DNA of 64,000 nucleotides, from positions 8,908,001 through 8,972,000 of the forward strand of contig NC_135365.1 in the NCBI RefSeq assembly GCF_051622035.1. Direction: 5' to 3'. Both the position numbers and the translations under genes were made by a program. Position 1 is the first letter of the stretch, and the number at the start of each line of letters is the position of its first letter. The notes under the pieces are model-generated. The model was given only the letters and a program-made list of their open reading frames with translations. It was not told the DNA's origin and ran no database searches. This document shows positions 33,375 to 46,499 of the stretch, piece after piece. The stretch is from Arctopsyche grandis (lineage: Eukaryota > Arthropoda > Insecta > Trichoptera > Hydropsychidae).

Positions 33375-33960
33375 CTAGTTGTATATATTTTGACTAATTG
33401 GAATATATTCCATTCAACAGGTACCAACTACTGTTATAGTTGAAGTGTATTTTCAGTTGTAATATATTTGACCAGTTGAAATATATTTCGTCTAATCCAC
33501 GTAAGTTGATTCATATGGCGAATTATATTTCAACTGATCAAAATATAATACAACTGAAAATACAGTTCAACTACACGTTAGTACCAGGTTAGATGGAGAG
33601 GTTTGGTTTTCGTGAAAATTTCACTCGACTAGTAAAGTGAGTTGGAAGGTCATATTTTTTTTGTTTTGAACACATTCTTAGAGATATCGTAATACGGTAT
33701 TCATTATCATTATTCGTAAAACTTAGTAAATATTAACGCACTATTGAATTTTAAAGTATTCGTAAAAACGTCAGAGCTGTAAAATCTCAACGCTTATATA
33801 CAACTGGCGTACAATGTTGAAAGTTTATTTGCGCTTATAGACATAAAATTTACTATTTGCATTGTATTCGAATATGATAAGCCCAAAACACCAGTTGGTA
33901 TATATTACAACTGAAAATACACTTCGACTGTAACATATATGTACTAAATGGGTGTATACA
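33375..33960. repeat. Inverted-repeat elements with CAACTGAAAATACA arms
   Basis: The arm at 33421-33490 (GGTACCAACTAC..AGTTGAAGTG..TTTTCAGTTGTAATATAT) is inverted at about 33520-33589. A third partial arm lies at 33888-33945 and a fragment at 33375-33420. This is a MITE-like palindrome with GGTAC ends. Confidence 0.55.
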
Positions 33961-34239
33961 TATGTATGTTTGAGGTAAAAAATAATTCACCAAATGTAAT
34001 AAAAGCGGTGGGTAAAATAATTCTACGGAAAATATAACATTGTGAAGGAACAAATAATCAAAATTGGTTAAGTAAATCTTCTACTTAGAAAAAATCGATT
34101 TCGTATTATCAAACTCATAGAACTGAACAATTCTTACATATATAATATGTTTATTATGTATTTAAGTACATACATATATGTTTTAAGAATTGATAAAAGA
34201 CATTGATATAATTTAAATCCAAACATCTAAAATTCGAAC

Positions 34240-34760
34240 TGATTTTTCGTATTTTGCAATGATTTGTACAGATTAAAGTTACATCGCTTTTATTAAAATA
34301 CAACTTTGATTAATCGAGATTGTAATTGAAAGCTTTAGTCTTTATATTACATCAATGTGGTTATTTTAATTCAATTAATTAATTAATTTTAATGCGGTAA
34401 TTTTATTTGAACTAATTGAACTTTATTCAAATGAAAAAATTGGGTCAAATTTGAATTGGATCAATACAGGAATGCTATAATTGAAACAAAAGCATTCAAT
34501 CAATAACTTTTCTTCATAAAATGATTTGATCGAATCTTACAACGATTTATACAGATTATAGTTTTTAAACTACAACTTTGACGAGTTAAGCTATAATTGA
34601 AAGCTCGAGACGTCGGATCGATAACTTAAACTCGATTTACATATATTACCGCTATGTAAACTTTGTTCAACAAATATTCTACGAACGAAAATATTGGGTC
34701 AAATTTGAATTGGATCAATACGGGAATGTTGTAATAATGTAATATCGTATCATAATATTA
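34240..34760. repeat. Two-copy local tandem repeat
   Basis: GGGTCAAATTTGAATTGG occurs at about 34442 and 34697. ATTTGTACAGATTAAAGTT and ATTTATACAGATTATAGTT occur at about 34262 and 34544. The implied unit is about 255-282 bp, diverged. Confidence 0.55.
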
Positions 34761-35670
34761 ATTTAAGTTTTTAGTATAAATTCTAATTTTATATACTATG
34801 TACCTTCAATTAGAATTTCAACCATATCCATTTCGTCATATTTTTTTGCAATTACGCTCTTATTTATTTTTACATTTAAACTTCAACATATACACATGCA
34901 TATAATACACACAATACAAAGCGAAAAAAAAATAAAAAAGGATAATTTATGCACATTATTTAATACGAAACCTTTTTTTCGGCCGTGTTAAAAATGCACC
35001 GCTCCTTCCTAATCGCCCGTAAACGCTAGCTACTTAAAGCATTCGTTTAAATTCTTCCTACTTGAATTTTTTTGCATTGTTATTTTAGAAATGCACTTTC
35101 TTGTGTGGAAAGGTAATTTAACTTTTGCGATTTGGTACACGGTAGGTACGCATTTCCTTTGATTACATTCTATGCAAGTAGTTGTGGGACGAAAGAGAGA
35201 GAAGGTTTCGCATGGCCGACGGCGAAAATAATTTACGATCCTTTTAAAAATATAAATGCGAATTGTATTCTAGAGGTGGACCGTAATACACAATCTCTCT
35301 GCAGGGGTCTTCAAACCAAAGGCCCGCTTCCCCCATCTTTATATATTCGGATCTTTTCTTATCTGCGACACTGCGGCCATTCACTCAATTTATTGATCCG
35401 TACTTTCGTTTCTATTCTCCAATGCTTGCCATATATCTTATCGGTTTCGAAATCATATTAAATACAGCCCGGTCTGTCTTTGATGACTGCACTTTAATAT
35501 TCATCCCAAGTAAGCTGTAAGATAATAAAAAAATCCAAACTAATATACAGGCATACAAATAATAATACGTTTTATGTTTGAATGAATTTTATATTGAACT
35601 AAATAAAATTATCGATTCATTTAAATTGTACAATTACATATAAACCATAATTGGCGTGTATACATCGCTA
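34761..35670. other. Non-coding, nothing recognised
   Basis: A 109-codon frame at 35132-35461 starts with GTG-type context rather than ATG and has no family. It is not called. Confidence 0.45.
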
Positions 35671-35835
35671 TAAGTGTGTATGAAAGAAGTGATCGAATGG
35701 TGCCCGAGAGAATATAATAGGATGCAAGAAAGGTCACAATCAAAATGTGTGGGATGAGATGGATGAAAGATGGAAAGGACTTCATCTAGTGTGGTTGAGG
35801 AATGGCTGTAGATTTTTATGATGTTTCAAAAATGA
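35670..35835 (+). pseudogene. RTE-type LINE relic
   Basis: Shares GAAAGAAGTGATCGAATGGT, then GTGTGGGATGAGATGGATGAAAG and a TTTATGATG tail with the family's other copies. Internally deleted. Confidence 0.55.
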
Positions 35836-36432
35836 TTGAAATGAAAAGGATGCATTTTTTTTCTTTTACTGATAATATTGTAAAACATTGTATGTCAATG
35901 TCATCTTTAGAAGCATTGAATTTTTGCCTTACAATTTCATTAGTCTATTGTTGAATCATTTTTTTAGTTTTTTCATAAAATCTATGTTTCTATGTGATGA
36001 AATTATTCACATCTATGTAAATTAAAATTTAGATGTATTTTTATGTTGATTTTAAATACATTTATTTTTAATAATCAAGTACATATTTATTATAAGATTA
36101 AATTTTAATATTAAAATATGTTAAATAAAAAAATGTATTGGAATATTGTAATAGCTGGAAAATACACATTTATTTTGATTAAATTAATAATTCAATATCC
36201 AATATTAGACATGCATGGTAGTGAAATTTCGTTTTTCTTTTCAGAAAAAAGTCTTTCAATAGAAAAAAAGTTGTTTTTTAAATATTAAATCATATACATA
36301 TATATATTTTTATCAATTGTTAGGTCGTCTTTTTAAAAAGGACATATTCAAAATATTAAATAGTAACCTTAAAAGGTACCGATAATTTATCTTCTATCTA
36401 CTCACTTTTTACTTTAACTATCCTATATCATC
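35836..36432. other. AT-rich non-coding DNA
   Basis: No features beyond low complexity. Confidence 0.5.
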
Positions 36433-36440
36433 ATCATCAC

Positions 36441-36566
36441 TAGAAATCGGCGGCCGAGGATGCTTTTATGCACAAAATATGGCTCATTGTTTTGCCCTCT
36501 TGCTTTGTAGGGTAATGGAGAGGTCTATTGTTATTTTCTGGCGGCATCCTCGGCTGCCAAAATCTG
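36441..36566. mobile_element. hAT-type MITE, family C
   Basis: 126 bp with perfect 8-bp duplications ATCATCAC (36433-36440, 36567-36574). The ends TAGAAATCGGCGGCCGAGG and inverse CCTCGGCTGCCAAAATCTG are imperfect repeats. It differs from family A but uses the same target pattern and sits in the trinucleotide tail of the neighbouring RTE relic. Confidence 0.7.
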
Positions 36567-36770
36567 ATCATCACTTACATCCATTCACCACTCTTCTCTG
36601 GATGAAAGCCTCTCCATCATGCTTCCATTCGTCTTTGTTTTGAGCATCTTCACATTTTCATTTTTGCCTTCCTTGCACCCTTTTACATTCTCTTGGGTAC
36701 CATTCGAGCACTTCTTTCACTTATTTCCTAACTATTTCAATCTCTTACTTTATATACATATATACGAAGT
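36567..36770 (-). pseudogene. RTE-type LINE relic, minus strand
   Basis: On the minus strand: a CATCATCAC-derived tail, CTTCCATTCGTCTTTGTTTTG and GGGTACCATTCGAGCACTTC, the complements of the conserved 3' coding blocks. Confidence 0.6.
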
Positions 36771-38720
36771 ATAAATATACGTATTAAGTTTGGTGATCAC
36801 GAGAAAATTTACTTTTTTTACGCAGTCATATTTCCTTCGCCCAAAACTCAACATGAATCCTTTCAAATTCCCAACCCACAGAATCATTATATCGATTCTT
36901 GTCCCGACCAATAATATTCACAACCCGTATAAAATTTAGTAATAAATCTCAGCTTCGGCCAGGGCTAAACACTCGAACGCTCAGCGCAAATAAATATGTA
37001 TGAGTTTATTGCGAGGCCAGAGTCGAGTCGAGTCGAATCGTTCCCCTATTTACTGTTATCAGGATCCTGCGCCTAATCTGGCATACCCTTTTCAGACTTA
37101 AGTAATAATACCCTTCTGGGTGGGTTGTCGAGGCCCTTTGGCGTCGTTGGCCAACGACTAAACACAGGGTCTGCCCAGGATATTCTCATTAAAAATCACA
37201 CGGAACGCGATCGAGCGGACATAAATAAGCGGCTCCGTGGGCCAACCGGCTCGACGCATTCATTATCGGCTTCACCGATATACCCTCATTTATTTTTTTA
37301 CATACACATAATGAACTCAATACGCATTCGTATTCGATACGCGATGATTATGTGTGCATGATTGATTTGATACAATGTATGGTACTACAAATTCAGAATC
37401 ATGTAAGTGTATTATCGGCTGTAATTTGAAAGAATCTTAATCTAGTGGATTTTATGATGGCAGTTCAATTCAAATCTTATCCTTTTATTGTTCAATTTAA
37501 AAATTGTACGTATTCAAAATAAGGTGATTAATTTTGGCCCACCTGAGCATGCTTACGATCTGTGAACACGTTCGATCTCATTTCACACAGTTTTATTTTT
37601 ATTTTTATTGAACGATGTCAAATTCACCACTCTGTTGGAAATTATCAATCTGCATACAATGCATTTTAATTGCTGATAATAGAAATTTGCATTGTGTACA
37701 CCGGTTTTTTTTAATGTTATCGAAAATCTTTTTTGTATAATACACACATACGGTTTTTGAATTGACGTATACGTACATAATAAATAAAATTTATTATATA
37801 TTTATTTATAAATAATATATTTCAAATGAAATTTTATGAATAGTTTCAATAATGCAATTAGAATAAATTTTATTAAAAAAAAAAAATCAAAATGTAATAA
37901 GGTGATTAACCAAAATTACTAATTTGCAATAAATGTGCGATTATAATTGGCAAATAATTTTACTCCACAATTTAATAGTTTTAAATTATACGGAAACAAA
38001 TTTAGATGAAGTATTTTTGCGCCATACGTTTACCAAACGCTCACTTTCATTTCCGGCAGATTTAAATTCATATAAACTACGTTAAAGTTTATATATTATT
38101 ATATATTATAAATCTACATTATATATACTGCTATAATCGATTAATAAATTAAATATATGTTCAATGTTTTTCTAGTTGTGTTAAAACAAAATGCAATGAT
38201 ACATTTTGGCCCACCTACACAGCAGAATTCACTTCCATTGTGATATTATTATACAATGTCTAATTGGACACTGTGAACAATACCACGCTCTTAAAGATGC
38301 CAAAAATAAATTCACAAATATTTTTCGGCAAATCCTTCTGACAATTTGTGTGACAGTACACAGAGAATACAGATAGGCAGACATCTGCTGTGTACACATT
38401 TCTCAGGATTGGGTCCAAGTTGTCCCCGCCTATCGGTAATCCATCAGATCTCGCCTAATACCCCACAGCCACATTGTGAAAGCGAGAGAAATAATATTTT
38501 TCGACACAACATGACCAAAAGGAAGGGAGAATAATAGCGAAGAGGCAAGCCCTTCCTCCCTCTCCCCCGGGGTGGGTTTTGGGCAAACACGAAAACAAGT
38601 TTCGACGCTACTTAATAAGTTTCACGGGCCAACAAAGCTTCAAATATACTCATATATGTATGTACATACACATATACTTGCTCGGCTATATGTTTATTAT
38701 AAAACGTGTAATTATTATTA
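36771..38720. other. Non-coding, GC-richer at left
   Basis: About 36960-37300 is less AT-rich (GAGTCGAGTCGAGTCG repeat near 37021). Small frames lack families. The rest is AT-rich. Confidence 0.45.
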
Positions 38721-38724
38721 CCTG

Positions 38725-39035
38725 GGGAGGTTCTCACAGGGGGGTACTTCGCGGAAAAATGTTCAGGAACCGCTGATTGGCTGCATTTTACTGCATACAA
38801 TAGTGATCATCGAGACTCGAGCTTACTTCTATTATAAATTTTTGAATTTGATTTTTATTGTTCATAAATTATATTTACAATACATCTTAGTTCTATTCTA
38901 ATAGCTACTGATTCAATGATCATTATCTATTTTACAGACTATTTTTGTTGTTAGTATTTATAGTGTTATTTAATTTTAATGTTGCTGTAAACAACACAAT
39001 AGGAAAAAAAGCTCAATTATAAATTCTTAATTAAT
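38725..39035 (-). repeat. hAT-relic family, inverted copy
   Basis: TCAGGAACCGCTG at 38763-38775 is the inverse of a CAGCGTTCCTCA-type hAT end. The following AT-rich block, read on the minus strand, resembles 6140-6345 (AATAGGAAAAAAAGCTCA; ATTCAATGATCATT). Confidence 0.45.
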
Positions 39036-40255
39036 TTTTAACATACATTATTTTTAACTCAATACTATTTAGAGTCGACGATCTAAAAGCGTTATCAAAA
39101 TTTTATATTTTTCAAAATGCTTTCAAAAAGAAACAGCTTTAAAGATCATATTCCTTCTCTCGATTATTGAGAAAATATTCATTAATACTTTTGTAACGTA
39201 TTGTTTTCGGCATTTATTGTATTCAAATTAAAGGTATATGTACATCGACTTTGAATTCTCGTTAATCAGTCAAACGGTTGTTATAAATCAACCCTATTAT
39301 ATTGCAATATTGACGACGCTGATATGATGACCGATACTGTACATAGAATGGCGTGTCCGCACACATTTCCGTTTTTTGCAAGGCGCAGTGTGTAAAATGG
39401 TAGATTTATGAATCGCAAATCTCCTTGCCAGTTCGGAATTTGACATGGTTTCTCTTCGGTAGTTTGTCCCCTTTTTTTTAAAGCTAGAGGGAGATAGAGA
39501 TTGATGAGCTGCGCACGAAATGCAAACACGCCATTGTATTATTCTATTGATAAATCTTTCTGTTATTCAGCCTTTATTATTATTTAAAAGTATCGGAGAA
39601 TCTTTCTAAATTACATACAACGAAAAAATAAGTTCGCAGAATGTACATAATATACGAGAGATAAAATCTTATTCAGATTGGTCTATTGTATTTATCACTA
39701 TCAATACATCATATCCTGAAATTAATCCAGTCAGTGTAAAATTAAACCCATCTAAAATGAAACGCAATATAATCAATGTACATACATACATGTATGTACG
39801 TATATCTGATATTATAATAATTCTAAGTATGTATTACTAATTTGCTAAACATGTTGTTAATTTGCAATTCAATGAATCGATAATCGCAAATCAATTGAAA
39901 AAACTTTCGTCTAATCAATAAATAAAGGAATGTTGTATTCGTTATCATACATCTAGTATAAATTAACAAGTTTCAAGTCTAGATAAGTAACACAAAAGTT
40001 ATTTATGACGTCAATAGCTAAAACAGCAAGCCAATGAAAACAGCATCTGCCTATTGTTATCTATTATTCTACGTGCCTGTTTTAATTAATAGTCATTAGT
40101 CGGTTCCAAATTAAACCTAATCGCAAACATCGTGTGAAAATTCTGAAATTTCCTATCTCAACATTGTCCTGAAATTGATGGCCAATGACGTAAACATAAG
40201 CATAAATAATGAACCAATATCAATACAGGTGTTTTAATATAAATTTGTAATTCTT
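39036..40255. other. Non-coding, nothing recognised
   Basis: No gene or clear terminal repeats. Only AT-rich sequence and ATGTA-type simple motifs. Confidence 0.5.
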
Positions 40256-40259
40256 CAGA

Positions 40260-41480
40260 TATTGATTAACCGGTCAATGTCAATAATATGTCATCAAGTA
40301 TTCATATACGTCGCATACCCGTTATTATCATCAATGAATATAAAATAAAATAAAAGTTGGTGTGGTCAATGCCGTTATATACTAAAATGTTGCTCGATTG
40401 TCGAAAACAGTCATTTAGTATTATGATCAGCTTAAACTCAATTAAAAATGATTTTTAATTTCGTTTTCAATTTCTCAATTAAAAACGAAGAAGATTTTAG
40501 ATTTACTCAAAATTAAAGTTCGTTATACGATTGATTGCGTCAAACATGATTGATAAAATACCAAGTAACCTAAAATTTGATTTAAAACAGTTTTGAAATC
40601 GGTTAATGATGCTAACAACTGTTCAATTTTGTAATATTTTCAATGAACAACATAATTCTGTATTAAAATATCGGTTGTTTATCAAAAATCGTTTAGTATC
40701 ATCATTGGCCGTTAGTCGCTTTATCAATTTCTCATTTATAGATGAATTAAGATTTAGATGAAGCTGAAATAAGGTATCGTTACATAATTAATAACACACA
40801 TCTTTAGGCCCCGATCAAATATATGTAACTTATCCTGACATCGAACGGAAGAACGAATAAACAATTCTGCAATCGGCCAATGATGATGACAACAATCATG
40901 CTGTTCCGAAATATTGCTTTATTGTATTGTCATTGGCAGTCGACTGCTATATCAATTTCCGGTCTCCGTGACGAGCCAGAATGTTAAATTACAGAAAACA
41001 CAAATATCGGAAGGCAAAGATCGAAAATCGAAAGATCACAAAAAAAGGGTGCATGGTAAACGGTACATACTCACGTACATACTCACTTAATTTGCGCGAG
41101 CAGGATACAACAGGAACAAGAGGAACAGGCTTTTCCTCCCGTATTAATGTGCGCGCGCAGAATGGATTTATTCAGTAATTAATTAATAGTTAATTTCGTG
41201 TTCTACTCATCTCGAAATTCAGCGATTTATGTAATAAAAAATGCTGCAATTTTTTTAATTGGCTAGGCAGGCGCATTGGGGCTTACCTGTTATATGTAAA
41301 TATGCCTACCTGTTATATATCTATGTAAATAAAAATAAAATATCATGGGAAAATATAATTAAAAAAAAGATAAATAACAAACTTAAAATTGGTTAATCAT
41401 GTCAACAGCCGGTCAATGTCGTTATATATGCACAATACATACTCAAAATGTATAACAATTGATTTTCAACCGTCATACAA
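40260..41480. repeat. Degenerate tandem repeats of about 240-275 bp
   Basis: Related anchors GGTCAATGCCGTTATAT, CGGTTAATGATGCTAACAA, CGGCCAATGATGATGACAA and CGGTCAATGTCGTTATAT occur near 40364, 40599, 40874 and 41407. Each of the first three is followed by a TGTTCGA/TTGTTC block and a TTAGTAT or TCATTGGC block. This is an old satellite-like local array. Confidence 0.45.
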
Positions 41481-42265
41481 GTCATACGGTGTGTAAATTT
41501 TGAGCAAGCGATCGTTCGCTGCACTGGCAAGGTAATTTATAATACAAAATCCCTTTCCGCTCGGTTCGTTTCGCGTATACTTTTTCACGATTCTAAATTA
41601 GATTTGTCACACGAAGGACGCCAGCTGTCATTCGGTACGTGTGTAATTTTTTTTCATAATTTTTTCCATATCGTCAGCCGTTAATCATCATCCTTTTTCG
41701 CTAGCGCGTAACGAGGCCCGGGTAATGAGACGGTGCCCATGAGAAATTGCCAATTTGTACCCGGTCGGGGCCTTAACTGCCCTGCATTAAGCCTCACACA
41801 TGTTGCCTACTATGTTCAAGTATCAAAATAAAATTAAACGAAGCAGGAGAAGTGCATTGAAATTCGCCGGGGCTTTTTCGGGAGGGCGATGCTATCTGAA
41901 TCATTTCTACCGACATAATGGAGACGGGACTCGTTTATTTATTTGTCGGGAAAAGGGGGGGCGGTCGTTTCTAATGGGGATACATGAGCTCGTCTGGGAT
42001 CTGGGACCGAAATCGCCATTGCCATTGTGTCCGAACAGTCCAAAGATGGATCAAAAGGAAGCGACAGGAGTGTGGTGGAGAATGGTGGGGCTTATTTCGA
42101 GTCTTATCTCGGCGGACGAGTCTGGCCAAAGTACCCAAAGTGATTCTGCTAATTAAACTCGACGAATAAAATTCGCAGATCTTTATCTCTATATATGTAT
42201 ATGTATACGGATGAAGAGGAAAAGTGGACCAAATCCGATGTTTAGCTCTATAATTATTCAATTTG
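41481..42265. other. GC-richer non-coding island, uncertain ORF
   Basis: A 118-codon ATG frame at 41800-42156 is open, but a 110-codon frame is also open on the opposite strand. The translation (KIKRSRRSALKFAGAFSGG) matches no family known to me. The raised GC itself favours long chance frames. Confidence 0.4.
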
Positions 42266-42267
42266 TA

Positions 42268-42490
42268 CATGTACACGCTTCCATTCGTCCCTGTTTTGAG
42301 CAACTCTCATTCATCTCATTCCACACATTTATCTAATTTCATCCACTCATCTTCCTTGTAGCCTTCTTTGCACCCTTTTACATTCTTTTGGGTACTGTTT
42401 GAACACAATTTTAGTCCATTCTTCTACATAGCTATGAAACCTGCCCATTGCCAATTTAATCACTTCAATCTCTCCACTATATCAACTACT
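42268..42490 (-). pseudogene. RTE-type LINE relic, minus strand
   Basis: Complement blocks CTTCCATTCGTCCCTGTTTTG, CATTTTAC-like CCTTTTACATTCTTTTGGG and ACCTGCCCATTGCCA identify the same 3' coding region. Confidence 0.6.
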
Positions 42491-42528
42491 CTTGTCGATC
42501 TGATGTAGCGTGAGACTTATTCTCAGTT

Positions 42529-42673
42529 GTTGTGACTCAATGTTGAAAGTAGACGCTGGGTATAAATATTTGGCGGATCTGTTCCGTGCTTCATTCGTAG
42601 ATGGCAGGCTGACGGATCAAGAACAATAAACTACCTCTAACGTTTTTACTCCAATCTCGGAAACCCTTCTACA
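42529..42673 (+). mobile_element. Possible short solo LTR
   Basis: TGTTGTGACTCAATG start, TATAAATA near 42560, AATAAA near 42626 and an end at CCTTCTACA: the TG..CA ends and the promoter-then-polyA order fit an LTR. No target duplication is visible, so the call is weak. A fragment of the TIR element of 12.6 kb abuts its left side. Confidence 0.35.
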
Positions 42674-44637
42674 CGCCCACTCTACTAATATTATGAATGT
42701 GTTGTTGTAAATCAAAAACTTTTCATTATTTTTTCTTAAATAACGAAATGTTTATTAAAAGTATCCAAACATTCTGATTCCTTCGACAAACACAAGTTTG
42801 TTAACCTTTCGGGGCTGTGAATAAAATATATTAAATTGAGCGAGGCGTACATTTTATATGACTGACTGTACACGAAAGAGCTTTCAATTCCATCACAAAG
42901 GAATCAAAATACAAAAGAATCTGATTTTTCGTCACTTCGATTTTTAGTCATTTTTTTTTATACATCAAACATAATATACATTGTATAGAATTTCAGCTTG
43001 AAATTTGTAGGTACATAGTTTGAGAGACCTCGGCCGTTCGTTTATTATGTAAATACGCTCTCCGTATATTTTTGCCCGCTCAGTCGAAATTGACTTATTT
43101 ATTTTCCCACTCTCCCAAATCGCTCTATAAAATTGCGGTTTCAAAATTAAAATTGCGGTGAGGTTCCCCTCCTCGTAAACTCGTAAAGGAAGCTCAACAA
43201 AATACGTACCCCTCCTTGTTATTTGTTGTTGTGGTCGTGCCACATTTTGCGGTCGCAAGTCAATGCCAAAAATCTCCACTGCTCGCTCAACAACATGTGG
43301 AATAATAAAATTGCATTCAGTGGTGCCTCGTTAAAGTTTCTATTTAAAAATTCAGGTTTGAGTGCACTAAAACGTGAAATGGAAAAAAGTTTCAAACCAC
43401 TGACTGCATTGTAGCTGCGTGCTATTGTAGTGCACGCCAAACTTCAATGTGACGGTTTATAAGATTTTAAAATTGCTTAAAATTTAAATTTATCATTTTT
43501 TATTGAATAAAAAATATTTTGATACAGATATGATCCTATTGAACGTTTTGAAATAATAAATGTGCCCAAACTATTTACAGCAATAGCTAGAAAAAAATAT
43601 TAAAATATCTAAGGCATAAGTTTTAGGACTGATTGTTGGTTTAGCTCAATAGCATTTATTTATATAAATTTAAATTCTATTAAAAAACAATATTATTGAA
43701 AAGACGTAATCATAGCTAATGCTTTAAAATAAGAAACAAGCCGAAATAGTTTGTAAACATAGTGAAAGAGGTGATTAATCAAATCAAGGTATCGATTTAA
43801 AATACTCATACACGGTGCTAAGTTGTTTTGTTTCAAATATAAATTCAACATTGCTAAAATATTCATTTAAAAATAAAAGCATAAATATACAATCCCATTG
43901 AAAATTTAAAGATAATAAACAAGCCCAATAAATCTATAAAAATGTTTGGAAAAAAATATAAAACAAAAACGTACATTTTTCGCCTTTGAAACGTGCTCGA
44001 CGATTAATTAAAAGTATTTTGAAAGTTGTAAAGTGATTTAATCAAAGGAAAAAACATCTAACTATACATTCCGAGACTCATTTTAAGCGCAATATTACTA
44101 AATTTTAGGTTAAAGACAGCTCAATGTCAAAAAACGTGAAAAATTACTCGCACACTCGTGCTCGTATTTAGCAGACTAGGACTAGTGAAGATTGATGGCT
44201 CATAGCCGAGTCACTTTTTATAATAGTTTTCGTCTACTATTTAAACGTTTCGAATTGGAAAAGTATCTTGGCGTTCACGCAGAATATTTCAAATACATTG
44301 TACAATGTGTTACAAATTATTTATCATTGAAATTATTTATTGCAATATCGCAAAGTCAATATACATATGTACATAATACATATGTAAATGCAGTAGTGCG
44401 TGCAAAGATCGTCATGAACGTTTTGCCAACTTCTTAGCACACTTCTCAGACCTTTTCAAACTGTACTATGAATATGATATAAATTAATTTAATTTATTCA
44501 ATTCCTACGAATTGCACAAAAGAGCGTCAGATGACTTCGCACTTCATTGTTCAATACGACGACGCAATTAGCGTCTTCTCTTTAGAAGAAGTTTCTCAAT
44601 TGAACGAGCCGAAGACGACGAAGAGATAATAACATCT
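42674..44637. other. Non-coding, no gene recognised
   Basis: Overlapping frames at 42965-43440 on both strands show no family. Confidence 0.45.
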
Positions 44638-45036
44638 TTAATTATACGCCTCCTTATAATAAATAACCTTTGCGTGAATTATTTGTATGCATGCGAGTTT
44701 CGACAAAAAAAGAAGTATGGAAACGGGACCATTTATCATACTCGTGTGATTTCTATTCTGTTGTGTCGAATATATGAGTTTTTTTGAAACTGAGAGAGGA
44801 AACCTTTTCAAGAGTTCCAAATTGTCCTGCAACTCGCTCTGCAGGTTTTGCTTTTCATTATCAACCAGCGGGTACTTCTTTTTTCTTCTTTTTGGTACGA
44901 GTTGTAGTTGTTGTGTCACTGACAATAATCGCTTTTGAATGGCATCGAACGAATGGTTCGTTCGTGATCTTCTCATTTCACCTTCGTCTTCTTTTCTTCT
45001 TCTATTTCTTTTTGCGCCACACCCCGATTTTTCCAT
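44638..45036 (-). CDS. Hypothetical basic protein frame
   Basis: An ATG in very good context (CCCAAATGG) opens 132 codons on the minus strand. The first 80 or so residues are strongly charged and helix-prone: KRNRRRKEDEGEMRRSR, then PKRRKKKYP and LQSELQDNLELLKR. The last 45 look random, and a possible donor (AAAAG then GTTTCC) near 44805 would end the coding part sooner. I recognise no family. Purine-rich strand bias can make such frames by chance. If real, it would be a 5' exon of a minus-strand gene running leftward, but no partner exon was found. Confidence 0.22.
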   Translation of the reverse strand: MEKSGCGAKRNRRRKEDEGEMRRSRTNHSFDAIQKRLLSVTQQLQLVPKRRKKKYPLVDNEKQNLQSELQDNLELLKRFPLSVSKKLIYSTQQNRNHTSMINGPVSILLFLSKLACIQIIHAKVIYYKEAYN

Positions 45037-46034
45037 TTGGGTCGTTTGACGGTTGGCACTTTGATGTTTCGGTAATTATGCCATTCAAAAGAACTACATT
45101 TCTCATTTTGAAATTTGAAGCTAAATAAATGTGTATTTTTACTAAATTTTTAGCGATCCAAATAATTTGATACATAATTTTTAGCAAATAGCATACATGC
45201 GTGTAATCATTTAATAATTTGATCAAAGTTAAATGTGAGTCAACGGCATTGATTTTAATCAAAGTTAGATGTCAAATGTCAAATCTAATCAATTTTTAAT
45301 GCAATTAGCATTAGTTGTAATTAATATTTAACGCAATCACAACAATTATATAATCATCAATTCCATTGAAATATCATCAAAATAAAGCTCAATACTATCA
45401 ATGATTATAATTACTAATCATATTCAATTACAAATACAACTCAACGTATGCAAAATGTTTATGTAAAATGTGACGGCCAATTTTATAATCAAATTTTTAA
45501 AAATAATCAGCATCAATCAATACGTAATTATTATTAATATATTCAATACGATTTGTAACCCTGAAGTAGTTGTTTTTTTTTCAGTACCGAGCCACAGATT
45601 TGCAATCGTCGCTTCAAGGCGGCTCTCAATACAGATATTCACAGATAAATCGAGCAATTAACCGGAATGAATCGTTAGTTTTGAGAACAGCTGCAAGCTA
45701 TGTACGTACGTAATAAACACCAAATAAAAATAAATTAAAAGGGGTTCGAGTTTCTGCGTGATTACAATCCGTATGCAGGTTTTCGGTAAAAAAATAATCA
45801 AATGAGAACATGTTTTATGGGGAGGCCAACAATGAACGGTTAATGAACGATACCGTCGAATATAGCACACGTCAAATGTCACGTTTACGACGGAAATTGA
45901 AATCAAATTGACGGTAGGTGTATTTGTATGTAATCTGAATTCATAATATTTGACTATTAGTATAAAAAAATATGCATATGTACAAAATAAAAATCATATT
46001 TTCAGTTGACAGTAGCAAGTTGACGTATGTATTA
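45037..46034. other. AT-rich non-coding DNA
   Basis: No gene. Short ATCAAATCTAATCAA-type local redundancy near 45220-45440. Confidence 0.45.
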
Positions 46035-46039
46035 TACTT

Positions 46040-46082
46040 GTACCATAGATATAGAATAATTATATTTATTCTATATCTATGA
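46040..46082. repeat. Hairpin of about 17-bp arms
   Basis: ATAGATATAGAATAA at left faces TTATTCTATATCTAT at right across a 7-8-base AT loop. Confidence 0.6.
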
Positions 46083-46499
46083 CTGGTACAGTTTATTATT
46101 AAAAAAATATTATGAAATTATTAACTCCTTGCTGCAATATTGGATTGTGTTGAAGCCGGTCATAAAATCTGACGACGACCATATAGAGTGCACACTATCG
46201 GTTGAAAATCAACGATATTATTATTATATATACCTATATGATTATACATAACCCTCAAGGAGTGTTATTATTACACGGACATTGAGAGTATGGGGGGGAG
46301 GTGGGTTAATACCCCGTCAAGATAAACCATTGTGTGACCGCTTTTACGACGAATCAGATGGTGGCGCTACCAAATCGTGCACACGATTTCATTTTATTTC
46401 AGATGGATATCGTAACCAAAATTCTTTCTTTTATGCTTTAATCTTTTTGCATGATAAAAATGTGCCTCGCTTGTCTATTGTGTGGTGCTAAAGTTTACT

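Noticed and set aside
41800..42156. 118-codon ATG frame
   Set aside because: Open on both strands, no domain, in a GC-richer patch; not supportable as a gene.
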